Shown: positions 12,647 through 21,445, counted from the stretch's first letter. The stretch: DNA of 64,000 nucleotides from Lapidilactobacillus achengensis (GCF_003946655.1 NZ_RHOV01000010.1:1-64000), one strand, 5' to 3'. A program made the numbers and translations. The notes: generated by a model from the letters alone, not told the origin.

Positions 12647-12675
12647 TTGTAAAGCATTGGAAAACATGATAATAT
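12647..12675 (+). promoter_or_regulatory. Promoter of purA
   Basis: TTGTAA and TAATAT are separated by 17 nt, 41 nt before the purA start. No PurR box or purine riboswitch was recognised. Confidence 0.65.
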
Positions 12676-12715
12676 ATGTTCTGTTGTTAACGTTGATAAA
12701 AGAGGAGTTGCTAGC

Positions 12716-14002
12716 ATGACGGGTGTAATTGTAGTTGGAACGCAGTGGGGTGACGAGGGTAAGGGCAAGATCACCGACTTCCTCAGTCAGAAAGCTGATG
12801 TGATCGTGCGCTACCAAGGCGGCGACAACGCTGGTCACACAATCAAGTCCCAGGGTCAAGTCTACAAATTGCGGTTGATTCCCTCAGGCATCCTTTATCC
12901 TGATAAAATTTCCGTTTTAGGCAATGGCGTTGTTGTCAATCCGGAATCGTTGGTGGGTGAGATCGCGCGCGTTCATGAACAAGGAATTTCGACGGCCAAT
13001 TTGCGTATCTCCAATCGTTGCCACCTGATTCTTCCATATCATATCGCCATAGATCACGCGCTGGAACAGTACCGCGGCAGTGAGAAGATCGGCACGACGA
13101 ATCGGGGCATCGGGCCGGCTTACACGGATAAAGCAACGCGCTCTGGCATTCGGATGGCCGACTTACTAGAGAAAGATGTTTTTGCCGAAAAACTTCAACA
13201 AAATTTAGCACTCAAGAACGAACTTCTAACCAAAATTTACCATCAAGAACCATTAAAATTCGAAGATATTTTCGAACCGTTTTATGAATACGGTCAACAA
13301 TTGGCCAAATACGTTTGTGACACCTCGGTGCTGATTGACGAAACGGTGCAAAAGCACGGGCACGTTTTGTTTGAAGGCGCTCAGGGTGTCATGCTTGATC
13401 TGGATCAAGGCACCTATCCATTCGTGACCTCTTCCAATCCTGCTGGCGGTGTTTGTGCTGGCGCTGGCGTCGGACCAACCACGATCGATCGCGTCGTTGG
13501 TGTGGCCAAGGCTTACACCTCGCGTGTTGGCGACGGTCCTTTCCCAACGGAATTGCTGGACGAAACCGGCCATTTCATCCGTGAGGCTGGGCATGAGTAT
13601 GGCGTTGTCACCAAGCGACCACGGCGGATCGGCTGGTTCGATTCTGTCGTGGTGCGTCACGCCAAACGTGTCGCGGGCTTGACCGATCTTTGCTTGAATT
13701 CGATTGATGTGTTAACTGGCCTGGACACCGTTAAGATTTGCGTGGCTTACCAATTGAATGGCGCCACGATCGATCGTTATCCCGCTAGTTTGACGGAACT
13801 GGCTCAATGCCAACCAGTGTACGAAGAACTTCCAGGCTGGCAAGAGGACATCACCCAGGTTAAAACCTTCGCTGAGCTGCCCGTCAATGCGCAGAACTAT
13901 TTACACCGAATTGCCGAACTGACCGGCGTGGATTTAGCAACCTTCGCTGTTGGTCCCGATCGGACACAAACTGTGATTTTGAATCACGTCTGGGATAACT
14001 AA
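12716..14002 (+). CDS. purA: Adenylosuccinate synthetase
   Basis: PurA joins IMP and aspartate using GTP, the first committed step to AMP. The P-loop-like [11 protein letters not shown] (8-18, with catalytic D13) and H41 in NAGHT are present, as are [11 protein letters not shown] and the C-terminal guanine-binding VGPDR. The 428-residue length is standard. The ribosome binding site is AGAGGAG. It has its own promoter and is closed by a bidirectional terminator. Confidence 0.97.
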   Translation: MTGVIVVGTQWGDEGKGKITDFLSQKADVIVRYQGGDNAGHTIKSQGQVYKLRLIPSGILYPDKISVLGNGVVVNPESLVGEIARVHEQGISTANLRISNRCHLILPYHIAIDHALEQYRGSEKIGTTNRGIGPAYTDKATRSGIRMADLLEKDVFAEKLQQNLALKNELLTKIYHQEPLKFEDIFEPFYEYGQQLAKYVCDTSVLIDETVQKHGHVLFEGAQGVMLDLDQGTYPFVTSSNPAGGVCAGAGVGPTTIDRVVGVAKAYTSRVGDGPFPTELLDETGHFIREAGHEYGVVTKRPRRIGWFDSVVVRHAKRVAGLTDLCLNSIDVLTGLDTVKICVAYQLNGATIDRYPASLTELAQCQPVYEELPGWQEDITQVKTFAELPVNAQNYLHRIAELTGVDLATFAVGPDRTQTVILNHVWDN

Positions 14003-14029
14003 CCAGGAGCAATTCTGTTTCCCGATTTT

Positions 14030-14084
14030 AAAAAAGAGAGTGAACATCATGCGGCGGCCAGTCGCGCGATATTCACTCTCTTTT
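14030..14084. terminator. Bidirectional terminator between purA and a small minus-strand gene
   Basis: AAAAGAGAGTGAA pairs with TTCACTCTCTTTT around a GC-rich loop. T tracts are present on both strands, serving purA and the convergent gene at 14111-14278. Confidence 0.9.
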
Positions 14085-14110
14085 GATTAACGCAGGTGGT
14101 GCTGGGGCGT

Positions 14111-14278
14111 TCATTTGCCTGAATCGTGCCAATTCGTCACTAAACCATAGATAGCTTCGCCGAGCATCCCAAAGCCCATCAGATACATGGATAACATGTT
14201 TTTGCCCATGAACAAGCAAATCACCACTAGGGCGTAGACAATCACCAAGACAACGCTCAACCAACGCGGATTCTTCAT
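14111..14278 (-). CDS. Small membrane protein of unknown function (55 aa)
   Basis: This short gene reads MKNPRWLSVVLVIVYALVVI at its start, a clear membrane helix, followed by FMGKNMLSMYLMGFGMLGEAI and an ending HDSGK. GGAG lies 8 nt upstream of ATG 14278. It sits between two terminators, which argues that it is a separate transcription unit. I do not recognise a family. A frame overlapping it on the same strand is much less protein-like. Confidence 0.7.
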   Translation of the reverse strand: MKNPRWLSVVLVIVYALVVICLFMGKNMLSMYLMGFGMLGEAIYGLVTNWHDSGK

Positions 14279-14340
14279 AATATCATCTCCGCCCCCAGTT
14301 TAGCAGATTGGCCGACCGAAAACCATTTTGACCCGCCAAC

Positions 14341-14401
14341 AAAAAAAGAGAACACAAGACTGTTTTCGAAACGTCTTGCGACGCCAGCAGTCTCTGTTCT
14401 C
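14341..14401 (-). terminator. Minus-strand terminator
   Basis: Read on the minus strand, GAGAACA and TGTTCTC enclose an inner CAAGAC/GTCTTG stem and are followed by seven T. It would stop transcripts leaving the island's cargo operon. Confidence 0.7.
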
Positions 14402-14485
14402 AGGGTTTGGCACCCAAAAGAATTATAACATCTTTGCCGGCGAATGAGTAGCCTTGAACAGCGAAGTCAATGGATAAATTTGAAT

Positions 14486-14501
14486 TGTTCCACGTGAAAA
14501 C
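14486..14501. other. parS-like sequence at the left end of the island
   Basis: TGTTCCACGTGAAAAC matches 14 of 16 positions of the ParB-binding consensus TGTTNCACGTGAAACA. It lies just outside the GTGCCA repeats that mark the left end of the integrated element, so it may be half of an att site, a weak parS, or both. Confidence 0.6.
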
Positions 14502-14549
14502 AACCCTATCCTGTGATTGAAGCAAGAATAGCGATTTAACGGCATTCTT

Positions 14550-14610
14550 GTGCCAATGGAGAGAGCCTAAAAATGCTGAAATTGCTATGGAGTGTGCCAG
14601 CTCTGTGCCA
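14550..14610 (+). other. Left arm-type integrase sites (GTGCCA repeats)
   Basis: GTGCCA occurs at 14550-14555, 14594-14599 and 14605-14610. The last two lie in TGGAGTGTGCCA-N5-GTGCCA, matched at the right end at 21303-21325. The remaining 14611-14990 stretch has a hairpin (GAGCGATTAC/GTAATCGCTC, 14635-14665) and a GC-rich segment, but no gene. Confidence 0.6.
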
Positions 14611-14991
14611 GCAAAACATCCAAGAAGATTGATTGAGCGATTACTGACGACCGTGGTAATCGCTCTTTGTGTCCCCGCGTTTGCCGCGCGCGCCGTGCAA
14701 CGCGAAAGGCGCAAGCGCGAGCAAACGGCGGCCGGCGTCAGCCGGTCGCCGTATACCCCCAGTACTCTAACAGGGGGGAGTAAAGTAAAAAAATCATGCC
14801 CGAACACCGGGTAGAATCCTAACCTAGCGCGGTTTATAGTAACCGGAAATAAATGGGACATTTCCGATTAATCCATCATTTTGACTAGGTGTCATTTTCA
14901 CAGACACTATATAAGTGCCGCTGTATCATGGCATGCGCTACTCGGCGTCGGCACATACACCACAGCTTGTTACTGTGCGACCAATATACGG

Positions 14992-15642
14992 CTAATAAAC
15001 GGGACGCGGCTCACCTTGAGTTGTAGGGTCAGCAATACCAATACTCTCGTTTGCGACAAATGATGGATCGCGAACGATTTTGAGCACCACGTCAGCAATG
15101 CTTTGGCGGGAACCTGATACGCCAAGGTAAGGCTCATTTTGATGAGTAATCGTGTATTTGATTTCATTACGATCGTTGAGCCACGGTATACGTAAAGTCG
15201 TATAGGTCATACCAGATTCTGAAAGCATGCGATCAGAATTTCTTGCTGATTTTAGCCCCGCTTTGACGAATTCGTGATTCCACCGGCCAAATTCACCAGG
15301 AACTTCATCGTAGATTCCCAGGATGTTTGATGAAATAACACGACTTACATTGTGTTGCCTCATTGCTTTAAGGACGTTTCGAGTTTTGGCATTATCAGCA
15401 TCGTGATCGACATCAGCAACAAAAACCATATCCTGTCCTGACATTGCGCTTGTCACGTCCTCAGCAGATTCAAGATCCAGCTCGATAATTCGTACCCTTG
15501 GATTATCATTCAATGCGGCAAGACGCTGGCTATTGCGTAATCCTAACGTCAAATCGACGTCATTAAATTCAGATCCCGATAGAATACGATGTTCAACGAT
15601 CCGAGCAATTTGCCCGTAAGCACCTAAAATAAGTAGTTTCAT
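14992..15642 (-). CDS. NAD(P)-binding reductase (NmrA/atypical SDR type)
   Basis: The protein opens with a Rossmann motif, LILGAYGQIARIVEHRIL, and an acidic and basic second-strand region (LTLGLRNSQRL). It then shows the strand VFVADVDHD and a YDEVPGEFGRW segment, as in NAD(P)H-binding atypical short-chain dehydrogenases. It is 216 aa from ATG 15642, after AGGAGG. The gap to the aldo/keto reductase upstream is only 10 nt, so it is the last gene of the cargo operon. A role in reducing reactive carbonyls or quinones is inferred; the substrate is unknown. Confidence 0.8.
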   Translation of the reverse strand: MKLLILGAYGQIARIVEHRILSGSEFNDVDLTLGLRNSQRLAALNDNPRVRIIELDLESAEDVTSAMSGQDMVFVADVDHDADNAKTRNVLKAMRQHNVSRVISSNILGIYDEVPGEFGRWNHEFVKAGLKSARNSDRMLSESGMTYTTLRIPWLNDRNEIKYTITHQNEPYLGVSGSRQSIADVVLKIVRDPSFVANESIGIADPTTQGEPRPVY

Positions 15643-15652
15643 AAAATACCTC

Positions 15653-16507
15653 CTAGTCTTCTGGATGCCAGGCCATAAACTGCGCGGCTTGTTGTTCCAA
15701 GGGTACGTTGAAGTAACGTTTATTGCAATCAAGCGCGGCAATTTTTGCCATTTCTAAGTCGGTTAATTCGAAATCAAACAAGGCAATGTTATCAGACATA
15801 TGTGCCGGATTAGTTGTCTTAGGGAAGACGATATGACCGACTTGTGTATGCCAGCGCAAGATAATTTGTGCATTCGACTTGTGATACTTCTTAGCCAATT
15901 CTGAAAACAATGTTTCGTTCAATAACTGCGGATCACCATGCCCTAATGGGTACCATGATTCAAGTTTTGTTCCATAAGGGGCTAGAATTTCCTTCAAGTC
16001 GTTCTGTTGAAAATACGGGTGCAGTTCTACTTGCATGATTGCTGGTTTGATCGTCGCTTGCCGGAGTACTTCGTCAAGCCGAGCGCCATCGAAATTACTC
16101 AACCCGATGGCGCGCACTTTACCTGACCGGACAGCCGCTTCCATCGCTTGCCAGGCACCCATGTAATCACCGACTTGTTGATGGAGCAATAACAAGTCGA
16201 GGTATGGTGTGTTAAGCCGATCCAACATCTTGTCAATCGCGATCTGCGTTAAATCCTTGCCATACTCATGTGGCCACAACTTGCTGGTGATCCAGATGTC
16301 CTTGCGCTCGATGCCACTTGTGGCGACAGCTTGTCCAACCCCGCGCTCATTTTGATAAGCGTGGGCGGTGTCAATGTGTCGATAGCCCATCTTCAAGGCT
16401 GCCGATACTGCTTGTCGCGTGTTGTCGTCACCTGAAATTTGATACACGCCTAGTCCGACTTGCGGAATCAGTGTACCGTTGTTGAGTTCAATGCTTGGAA
16501 TTGTCAT
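15653..16507 (-). CDS. Aldo/keto reductase
   Basis: This is an NADPH-dependent carbonyl reductase of the AKR superfamily. The catalytic tetrad is visible: D46 and Y51 in HIDTAHAY, K76 in TSKLWPHEYG, and H109 in LLLLHQQ. The C-terminal part carries the NADPH-binding LRWHTQVGHIVFPKTTNP segment. At 284 residues the length is normal. It is the third gene of the SnoaL-MFS-AKR-reductase operon on the island; the combination of an efflux pump and reductases suggests detoxification of a small carbonyl compound (inference). Confidence 0.92.
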   Translation of the reverse strand: MTIPSIELNNGTLIPQVGLGVYQISGDDNTRQAVSAALKMGYRHIDTAHAYQNERGVGQAVATSGIERKDIWITSKLWPHEYGKDLTQIAIDKMLDRLNTPYLDLLLLHQQVGDYMGAWQAMEAAVRSGKVRAIGLSNFDGARLDEVLRQATIKPAIMQVELHPYFQQNDLKEILAPYGTKLESWYPLGHGDPQLLNETLFSELAKKYHKSNAQIILRWHTQVGHIVFPKTTNPAHMSDNIALFDFELTDLEMAKIAALDCNKRYFNVPLEQQAAQFMAWHPED

Positions 16508-16527
16508 GTTAATCCTTCTTTCTTTTG

Positions 16528-17988
16528 TTAGCGTGCAGCAGGTTTTGGCTCGCGACGGCGAATGTTGATCAGAAATGCAATGATGATCAATACCAAACCG
16601 ATGATCATAATCGTATGAATGCCATTGAATAGAATCGTTCGCAACTGTGGTAGTAATGCTGGATCGAGACCTTTAGCAGTCGCCGAATCTGACAGATGAT
16701 TGATCATATTGGTTGTGATCCCGTGTCCGGCAGTTGCCACTTGACGGGTTGTACTTAAACTGAGGACAGCGCCGAAAATTGAGGCGAGGAAGGTTTCCCC
16801 AAGCGTTCGAAATAATAGGCCAAACGTGGTCGAAACACTCACAAGTTCTTTTTCGACCCCGTCTTGAATGGACACTTGCATTGGTGTGAATGACAAGCCC
16901 ATACCAAATCCTTCAAAAGCACCACTGATCAGCAACCACCAATACGGGGCATTCTTGGTTGCAATTACCATGGCAAGTGCAGAGATTAGCAAACTGGTTG
17001 TCCCCACCAGAACAATGGTTTTGTATCCAAGCTTCGTCATGAGATGCGCGGTTAAGCGGGTACCAATCAAAAGCATCAGGGAACCAGCAATCTGGGTCAA
17101 TCCGCCAAACGTTGCGTTTGTCCCCAGAATTCCTTGCGCCCACATTGGAGCATAGACGCTATAACCGATAAAGAATCCATTGATTAAAAACATGATCAGG
17201 TTTTGCGCTTGAACCGGCCAAGCCGTGATTAACTGGTGTGGAATCAAAGGATTGGTTGCACGGCCTTCAACGTGCCAAAACGCGGCTAATAGAATGATGC
17301 CGGCAAGTAAAAGTAATACCGCGCGCAAGACACTGACAGCCAACGCATCACCTGCAAACAACAACAGGATCAATGCGAGGGCAAGAACCGCAGCGCCGGC
17401 ATAATCAAAGGCTTGGCGTTCTCTTTGACGTTTTGTATCTTGATAAGCCCATTGTAGTAACAACATTGAGATGATTCCGATTGGCAAGTTGATAAAGAAA
17501 ATCCAGTGCCAAGTAAATTGATCAACTAGCCACCCACCGATAATTGGACCCCTCACCGTGGAAAGGGTGTAAGACGCAGTGACCCAACCTAAAGCCCGTG
17601 CGCGCTGCGCAGCATTGGGATAAATATCCGCGTAGATAATGAATGGAATTGAAACCATACCTCCCGTCCCAATGCCCATTACCGCTCGAGCGACAATTAG
17701 CATAACCATACTATTGGATAATCCAGCGATGACCGAGCTGCCGATAAATAAGAATGTGGAAATCTGAAAGGCACGTTTGTTACCGATGGTTTCACCAATT
17801 CGACCCCATAATACGGTTGTGATTGCCGTGCCTAATAAGAATACGGAACTGACCCAACCGACGAGCCGGATGCCGTTTAAGTCGCTAATAATCACTGGTA
17901 GTGCAGTGTTAACAATGGTGGCGTCTAGGCCACCCATAAAATTGGCAATTAGTAAGGCAATCGTTGCCATTGCGAGTTTTCTTTTCAT
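16528..17988 (-). CDS. MFS drug:H+ antiporter, EmrB/QacA (DHA2) type
   Basis: This is a 14-helix major facilitator exporter of 486 aa. NFMGGLDATIVNTALPVI is the DHA2 motif D1 in helix 1, LWGRIGETIGNKRAF is motif A, and RAVMGIGTGGM precedes motif C. I choose ATG 17988 because AGAGGAGG precedes it; an upstream frame extension overlaps the previous gene. It is flanked by a SnoaL-like protein and two reductases under a shared promoter next to a TetR gene, the usual layout of a ligand-induced efflux system. Confidence 0.92.
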   Translation of the reverse strand: MKRKLAMATIALLIANFMGGLDATIVNTALPVIISDLNGIRLVGWVSSVFLLGTAITTVLWGRIGETIGNKRAFQISTFLFIGSSVIAGLSNSMVMLIVARAVMGIGTGGMVSIPFIIYADIYPNAAQRARALGWVTASYTLSTVRGPIIGGWLVDQFTWHWIFFINLPIGIISMLLLQWAYQDTKRQRERQAFDYAGAAVLALALILLLFAGDALAVSVLRAVLLLLAGIILLAAFWHVEGRATNPLIPHQLITAWPVQAQNLIMFLINGFFIGYSVYAPMWAQGILGTNATFGGLTQIAGSLMLLIGTRLTAHLMTKLGYKTIVLVGTTSLLISALAMVIATKNAPYWWLLISGAFEGFGMGLSFTPMQVSIQDGVEKELVSVSTTFGLLFRTLGETFLASIFGAVLSLSTTRQVATAGHGITTNMINHLSDSATAKGLDPALLPQLRTILFNGIHTIMIIGLVLIIIAFLINIRRREPKPAAR

Positions 17989-17998
17989 AAAGCCTCCT

Positions 17999-18370
17999 CT
18001 AAAAAAATTGTGCTTGCGAGCGGGTGATTTGCCATGCGTTATTGCGTTGAGCAAGTCTAGTCGTTGTCTCAATGTGCCAGCAATTCTCAAAGCCATAAAT
18101 GCGGGCGGTCAAGTCTGACCGGCTGACAATGACAACATCTGTGCCGTCTTCAGTTACTGTTAAAGTCAATTCGTTACTGTCGAGATAGCGCATGCGACCA
18201 ATTCGCATCTGATCTAACCAGACCTCCCGAGATTGTACTTTGCCATTGAGATGGACGAAAATTGCGTCTGGCGCAATTACTTGTTTCAGCAATGTCACAT
18301 CGTGCCGTAGCATGCCTGATGTCATTTCGTGAAAAACGGCAATCGTTTCCTGTCTAGTTTGCTTATCCAT
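17999..18370 (-). CDS. SnoaL/NTF2-like small protein
   Basis: This 123-aa protein has the pattern of the NTF2-like fold (DUF4440/SnoaL): an opening helix TRQETIAVFHEMTSGML, the central VIAPDAIFVHLNGKVQSREVWLDQM, and strands ending in HIETTTRLAQRNNAWQITRSQ. The start is ATG 18370 because AAAGGCGG lies upstream; an earlier TTG would include that site. It is the first gene of the cargo operon. Family members are cyclases, isomerases or ligand-binding proteins; no specific function can be given. Confidence 0.8.
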   Translation of the reverse strand: MDKQTRQETIAVFHEMTSGMLRHDVTLLKQVIAPDAIFVHLNGKVQSREVWLDQMRIGRMRYLDSNELTLTVTEDGTDVVIVSRSDLTARIYGFENCWHIETTTRLAQRNNAWQITRSQAQFF

Positions 18371-18410
18371 AATGACTTCACCGCCTTTCAATATTGCTAG
18401 TATACCAGCG

Positions 18411-18428
18411 TCGATGAACTCATTCGAT
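18411..18428. promoter_or_regulatory. Candidate TetR operator and minus-strand promoter
   Basis: TCGATGAACTCATTCGAT is an imperfect palindrome directly upstream of a -10 box (TATACT on the minus strand, complement of 18399-18404) for the cargo operon. The -35 is poor. The palindrome is the natural binding place for the neighbouring TetR protein (inference). Confidence 0.5.
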
Positions 18429-18481
18429 GGGCAATGTTTTCAAATTCGGGACTTATGCCACACTTTTTAAAAAAGCGGCAC

Positions 18482-18511
18482 AAAAAAAGACAACCAGTTT
18501 CCTGATTGTCT
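18482..18511 (-). terminator. Terminator of the xre-tetR unit
   Basis: On the minus strand AGACAATCAG, a GAAA loop and CTGGTTGTCT form a stem followed by seven T. It separates the regulators from the cargo operon. Confidence 0.9.
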
Positions 18512-18519
18512 GATTGTAA

Positions 18520-19101
18520 CTATTGATCAAATGCTGAAAGTAACTTTTCGACACCACCTTGCATCAATGCAGTTGCAAGTGTGATGACGTCTTCTAATGG
18601 TGCAGAACGGTTATTGTCGATCCACTGGTGATACACACGTAGGCCAGTGTCTTGGACAAAGCTTAACAACATTTGCTTTTGCCAATCCGCAAGCTTTTGG
18701 AATTCCGGTGAGGCTCCCCAAGTCTTACTCATGACCTGATCCACCATCTGCTGTCTGATTCCAGAATAAGCACCACTGATCGTGATTCGGTCATAGGCTG
18801 GGCCTTGGACCGCAGAGTATTCGAAGAAGCTGCGAACGCTTTTGGCGATGTCTCGTGGGTATTGAAAGTGAGCCGTGATTTGTAAGTAGCCTTGTGAGTA
18901 ACGAGACTGCATTTCAGATAAGAGATCGTCCATAGTCGGATAATACCGATAAAAGGTCTTCTTATTGATTTGGGCCAACTTGGCGAGAGCCGTAACGGTA
19001 ATTTTTTCGTAATCGTTCGCTAGTATCAATGTTTCAAATGCGTCATAGATCGAGTTGATGGTCTTCTGAACGCGTAAATCTTCATATCCAGTTAATTTCA
19101 T
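18520..19101 (-). CDS. TetR-family transcriptional regulator
   Basis: The N-terminal helix-turn-helix reads ITVTALAKLAQINKKTFYRYYPTM (about 37-60), typical of TetR repressors such as those with a TetR_C_33-like ligand domain. The remainder is a helical ligand-binding domain. I take ATG 19101 (193 aa), 7 nt after GAGG. It lies 19 nt downstream of the XRE gene on the same strand and upstream of the efflux operon, so it probably represses that operon until a substrate binds. Confidence 0.88.
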   Translation of the reverse strand: MKLTGYEDLRVQKTINSIYDAFETLILANDYEKITVTALAKLAQINKKTFYRYYPTMDDLLSEMQSRYSQGYLQITAHFQYPRDIAKSVRSFFEYSAVQGPAYDRITISGAYSGIRQQMVDQVMSKTWGASPEFQKLADWQKQMLLSFVQDTGLRVYHQWIDNNRSAPLEDVITLATALMQGGVEKLLSAFDQ

Positions 19102-19120
19102 CAAAATACCTCAACTTCAT

Positions 19121-19699
19121 TTATTCCAACTCTAGTTTTATCAGGCAATCACGCACTTGGCTGTCCATAAGTTTCAAACTCGAAGCAATATATTGTGAAT
19201 GTAGCCATTCAGCAACTCGCCAACGATCGGAAAGGCGCGGCGTGTAAGTCTTAATAATCTGGTCAAGTGCCTCTGCTTCTGCGCCTTCATCATGAGCATC
19301 TCTTGCTATATCAGCTTTCGCAAATAGTTGTTGAACGGGAAGCATCTGTTTCGTTAAGGATTGCAGCGAATTATCCTGGTCGTCTAAGGCGTTTGCCCGA
19401 ATATTCTCGACTACTGACATGTCGAGCATCAGGTCATTTGGCGTCACATTAAATATTGCACAAAGCTGCATCAAGCTTTCTGTTGAGGGGCTAAAGATAC
19501 CACGTTCCATTTTTGAAATAGTCTGTTCGATGGTATTCAACTTATCTGCGAGCTCACGTTGAGTCATACCTTTAGATTTGCGTAGCCGTCGAATGTTTTG
19601 TCCGATTATTGTCCCTGTGCTTGGTGCAAGGTCCAGCTTCTTATCTGTGATCGGCTTACGATTCTTTCCGGCAGGTGTCTGTGATGTGCTTGGGCGCAT
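19121..19699 (-). CDS. XRE-family regulator of the island
   Basis: A Cro/C1-type helix-turn-helix is clear at about 33-90 (GQNIRRLRKSKGMTQRELAD, then EQTISKMERG). The C-terminal half, about 100 residues, is helical and of unknown role. AGGAGG precedes ATG 19699. It is transcribed away from the DUF3173 and integrase genes across a 221-bp region with inverted repeats, the layout of a repressor that controls excision genes. An N-terminal basic extension of about 30 residues precedes the domain. Confidence 0.88.
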   Translation of the reverse strand: MRPSTSQTPAGKNRKPITDKKLDLAPSTGTIIGQNIRRLRKSKGMTQRELADKLNTIEQTISKMERGIFSPSTESLMQLCAIFNVTPNDLMLDMSVVENIRANALDDQDNSLQSLTKQMLPVQQLFAKADIARDAHDEGAEAEALDQIIKTYTPRLSDRWRVAEWLHSQYIASSLKLMDSQVRDCLIKLELE

Positions 19700-19920
19700 A
19701 ATTTTGTCCTCCTTGGGTGTACAACCAAGTGTTTGCGGAAAATGAAACTCTCTTTACATTATTTAAGCATATTTAATGTTTGTAGTAAAGACTTTTAGTG
19801 TTTACAACGAACATCTAAGATTATACACTATCGGTAAAGTTAGATGTTACAAACAGCCATCAAAAGTGTTTGTTCTTTGGCAACTGAACAACTAAGACTA
19901 ACAACATTGGAGGTGATCAC
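19700..19920. promoter_or_regulatory. Divergent control region of the island
   Basis: The spacer between the divergent xre and DUF3173 genes is AT-rich. It carries a perfect inverted repeat AACATCTAA (19810-19818) / TTAGATGTT (19840-19848), flanked by GTTTACAAC and ACAAAC. These are likely operators of the XRE protein. GGAGGTGATCAC at the right end is the DUF3173 ribosome binding site. Confidence 0.65.
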
Positions 19921-20187
19921 ATGGTCTTACCATCGCAATCGGCACTATTCATCAGTCGCCAAGACCTGATATCTTATGGGTTTGGTGAATACGAAGCCAC
20001 CCAGCTACTACGAATGGCTAAGGCCAATCTCGTTAAACAAGGACTGAATTACTACGCGATTCGCGGGCGGCGCCGCGTTCCAGCGTCAGCGGTTGAACAA
20101 ATTCTTGGATGTCCATTATTTACGGCACAAACAGGCACGCTCGATGGCCGAGCAAAGGAGACTGAACAATTTGACCAAAGAGAGTGA
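19921..20187 (+). CDS. DUF3173-type small protein, probable excision partner
   Basis: This 88-aa protein resembles DUF3173 proteins that precede tyrosine integrases in Gram-positive integrative elements: SRQDLISYGFGEYEATQLLRMAK, then NYYAIRGRRRVPASAVEQILG. It has a winged-helix-like DNA-binding look, and an excisionase-like role is usual to assume. A strong GGAGGTGATC site precedes ATG. Its end overlaps the likely start of the integrase, so the two are translationally coupled. Confidence 0.75.
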   Translation: MVLPSQSALFISRQDLISYGFGEYEATQLLRMAKANLVKQGLNYYAIRGRRRVPASAVEQILGCPLFTAQTGTLDGRAKETEQFDQRE

Positions 20188-21294
20188 ACTGATTAAAAAA
20201 GCAAAAGATGGCACGTACTACTATCGCGCCAGTTTAGGATTTGATGCGATGACCGGCAAACGAATTCAAAAAAGGCGTTCTGGTTTCAAGGCCAAGACCG
20301 CCGCTAAAGAGGATTACCGTAAGTTAGTCGCCAAAGCAGACGAGGAGGCTTACCACCCAACCAGTACGTTTAAGGAATTTACCAAAACCTATTTCTTGCC
20401 ATTCTATAAAAATAATGTCAACGAACAGACCTTTCGGCATCGTTGTGGCGTCATTCGACGGGCGCTTGCATACTTCGACAACATGCAAATTGCCAAGATA
20501 ACGCCATTCGATGTACAGAACTGGCAGTTTGAATTTCTAGAAGACCATTCCAACGGCTATACACGCATGGCACACACCTTACCTTATTGGGGGCAATCCT
20601 TAGCCGTGCCATCACACTCGGCTTAATGAACAACAACTCTGCCAAAATCGTTGGTAACGTCAAGTATAAGCAAAAAGACATTGAGTTCTGGACGAAAGAT
20701 GAATTCCAGAAGGTGATTCAAAAGACCAGTAAGACCACGTATACACAGCGATTGGACTTCATTATCCTGTGGTTCATGTTCATGACTGGTATGCGTTCGG
20801 GGGAGGCTAAAGCGTTGACGTGGCGCGATATTGACCTCAAAGCGAAAACCGTCAATATCAACAAGACGTTGATCTACAAGAGTGCTAATGACTATGAGTT
20901 TCATAAAACGAAAACCAAAGACGGGACGCGTGTTATCAGTATTGACCAGCAAACTGCCGACTTTCTTGAGGAATGGTATGAGGATCAACGATTGATGGTA
21001 CATTCTAAATTCGTGCTGTCGCTCGATGGTGTACCCTTGAATAACAACTACATTAACGCGATTGTGCATGATTACGGTGAACTAACCGGAGTGCCGACCA
21101 TCACAGCTCACGGCCTCCGTCACTCACATGCGTCGCTTCTCATTAGTATGGGTGAGAACGCGCTAATTGTCCGTGACCGGCTCGGACACGCAGACGTGCG
21201 TACGACGCTTGATGTTTATGGGCTCCTTTATCCTAAAAGTGATGCCGAAGCGGCTAAGCGACTTGAAGGTCTACTCGATGTGCCACCAGAATGA
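20144..21294 (+). pseudogene. Tyrosine recombinase/integrase, frameshifted
   Basis: The first part (from ATG 20144 or TTG 20171, the latter 10 nt after AAAGGAG) has the arm-binding domain DGTYYYRASLGFDAMTGKRIQKRRSGFKAK and the SAM-like domain. The frame is lost at 20576-20585, where ACCTT is duplicated head to tail; removing one copy restores MAHTLLGAILSRAITLGLM across the joint. The second part (to 21294) keeps the catalytic residues: R in TGMRSGEA, H-x-x-R in HGLRHSHA, the LGHADVRTTLDVY box and its tyrosine. As read, it would yield a 177-residue fragment and a detached catalytic part, so the element should be immobile. Confidence 0.92.
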
Positions 21295-21302
21295 AAAAGC
21301 GC

Positions 21303-21325
21303 TGGAGTGTGCCAAATCGGTGCCA
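21303..21325 (+). other. Right arm-type integrase sites (GTGCCA repeats)
   Basis: GTGCCA at 21309-21314 and 21320-21325 lies just after the integrase stop, with the same 11-bp period and context as at 14588-14610. Confidence 0.6.
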
Positions 21326-21370
21326 CTTCAAAACCAAAAGCCGACAAATCAATGTTTGTTAGCTTATAAA

Positions 21371-21386
21371 TGTTTCACGTGAAACA
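21371..21386. other. parS site (perfect match)
   Basis: TGTTTCACGTGAAACA matches the ParB/Spo0J-binding consensus of Firmicutes in full and is itself a perfect palindrome. Such sites cluster around the origin and nucleate ParB for chromosome segregation. It also marks the right boundary of the island. Confidence 0.92.
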
Positions 21387-21416
21387 TTTCTGTCCAGAAG
21401 TAAAAAGGATTTGCCA

Positions 21417-21445
21417 AAGACAAGTCATTAGATTTAGCATATAAT
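21417..21445 (+). promoter_or_regulatory. Promoter of the M42 aminopeptidase gene
   Basis: AAGACA and a perfect TATAAT are separated by 17 nt. It lies between the two parS sequences. Confidence 0.7.

Larger units (their letters stand above)
14486..21386. mobile_element. Integrated island with broken tyrosine integrase
   Basis: This 6.9-kb segment interrupts the core gene order. It has integrase and DUF3173-type genes at its right end, XRE and TetR regulators, and a resistance-like cargo operon. GTGCCA direct repeats lie near both ends: at 14550, 14594 and 14605 on the left, at 21309 and 21320 on the right. The pairs at 14594/14605 and 21309/21320 have the same 11-bp period and sit in a shared 23-bp stretch with 20 identities; they look like arm-type integrase sites. 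The outermost similar sequences are the parS-like site at 14486 and the parS at 21371. The exact ends are inferred. No conjugation or replication genes are present. Confidence 0.75.

Noticed and set aside
20576-20626. Programmed frameshift in the integrase
   Set aside because: There is no slippery heptamer or stimulatory hairpin; the shift is fully explained by duplication of ACCTT.
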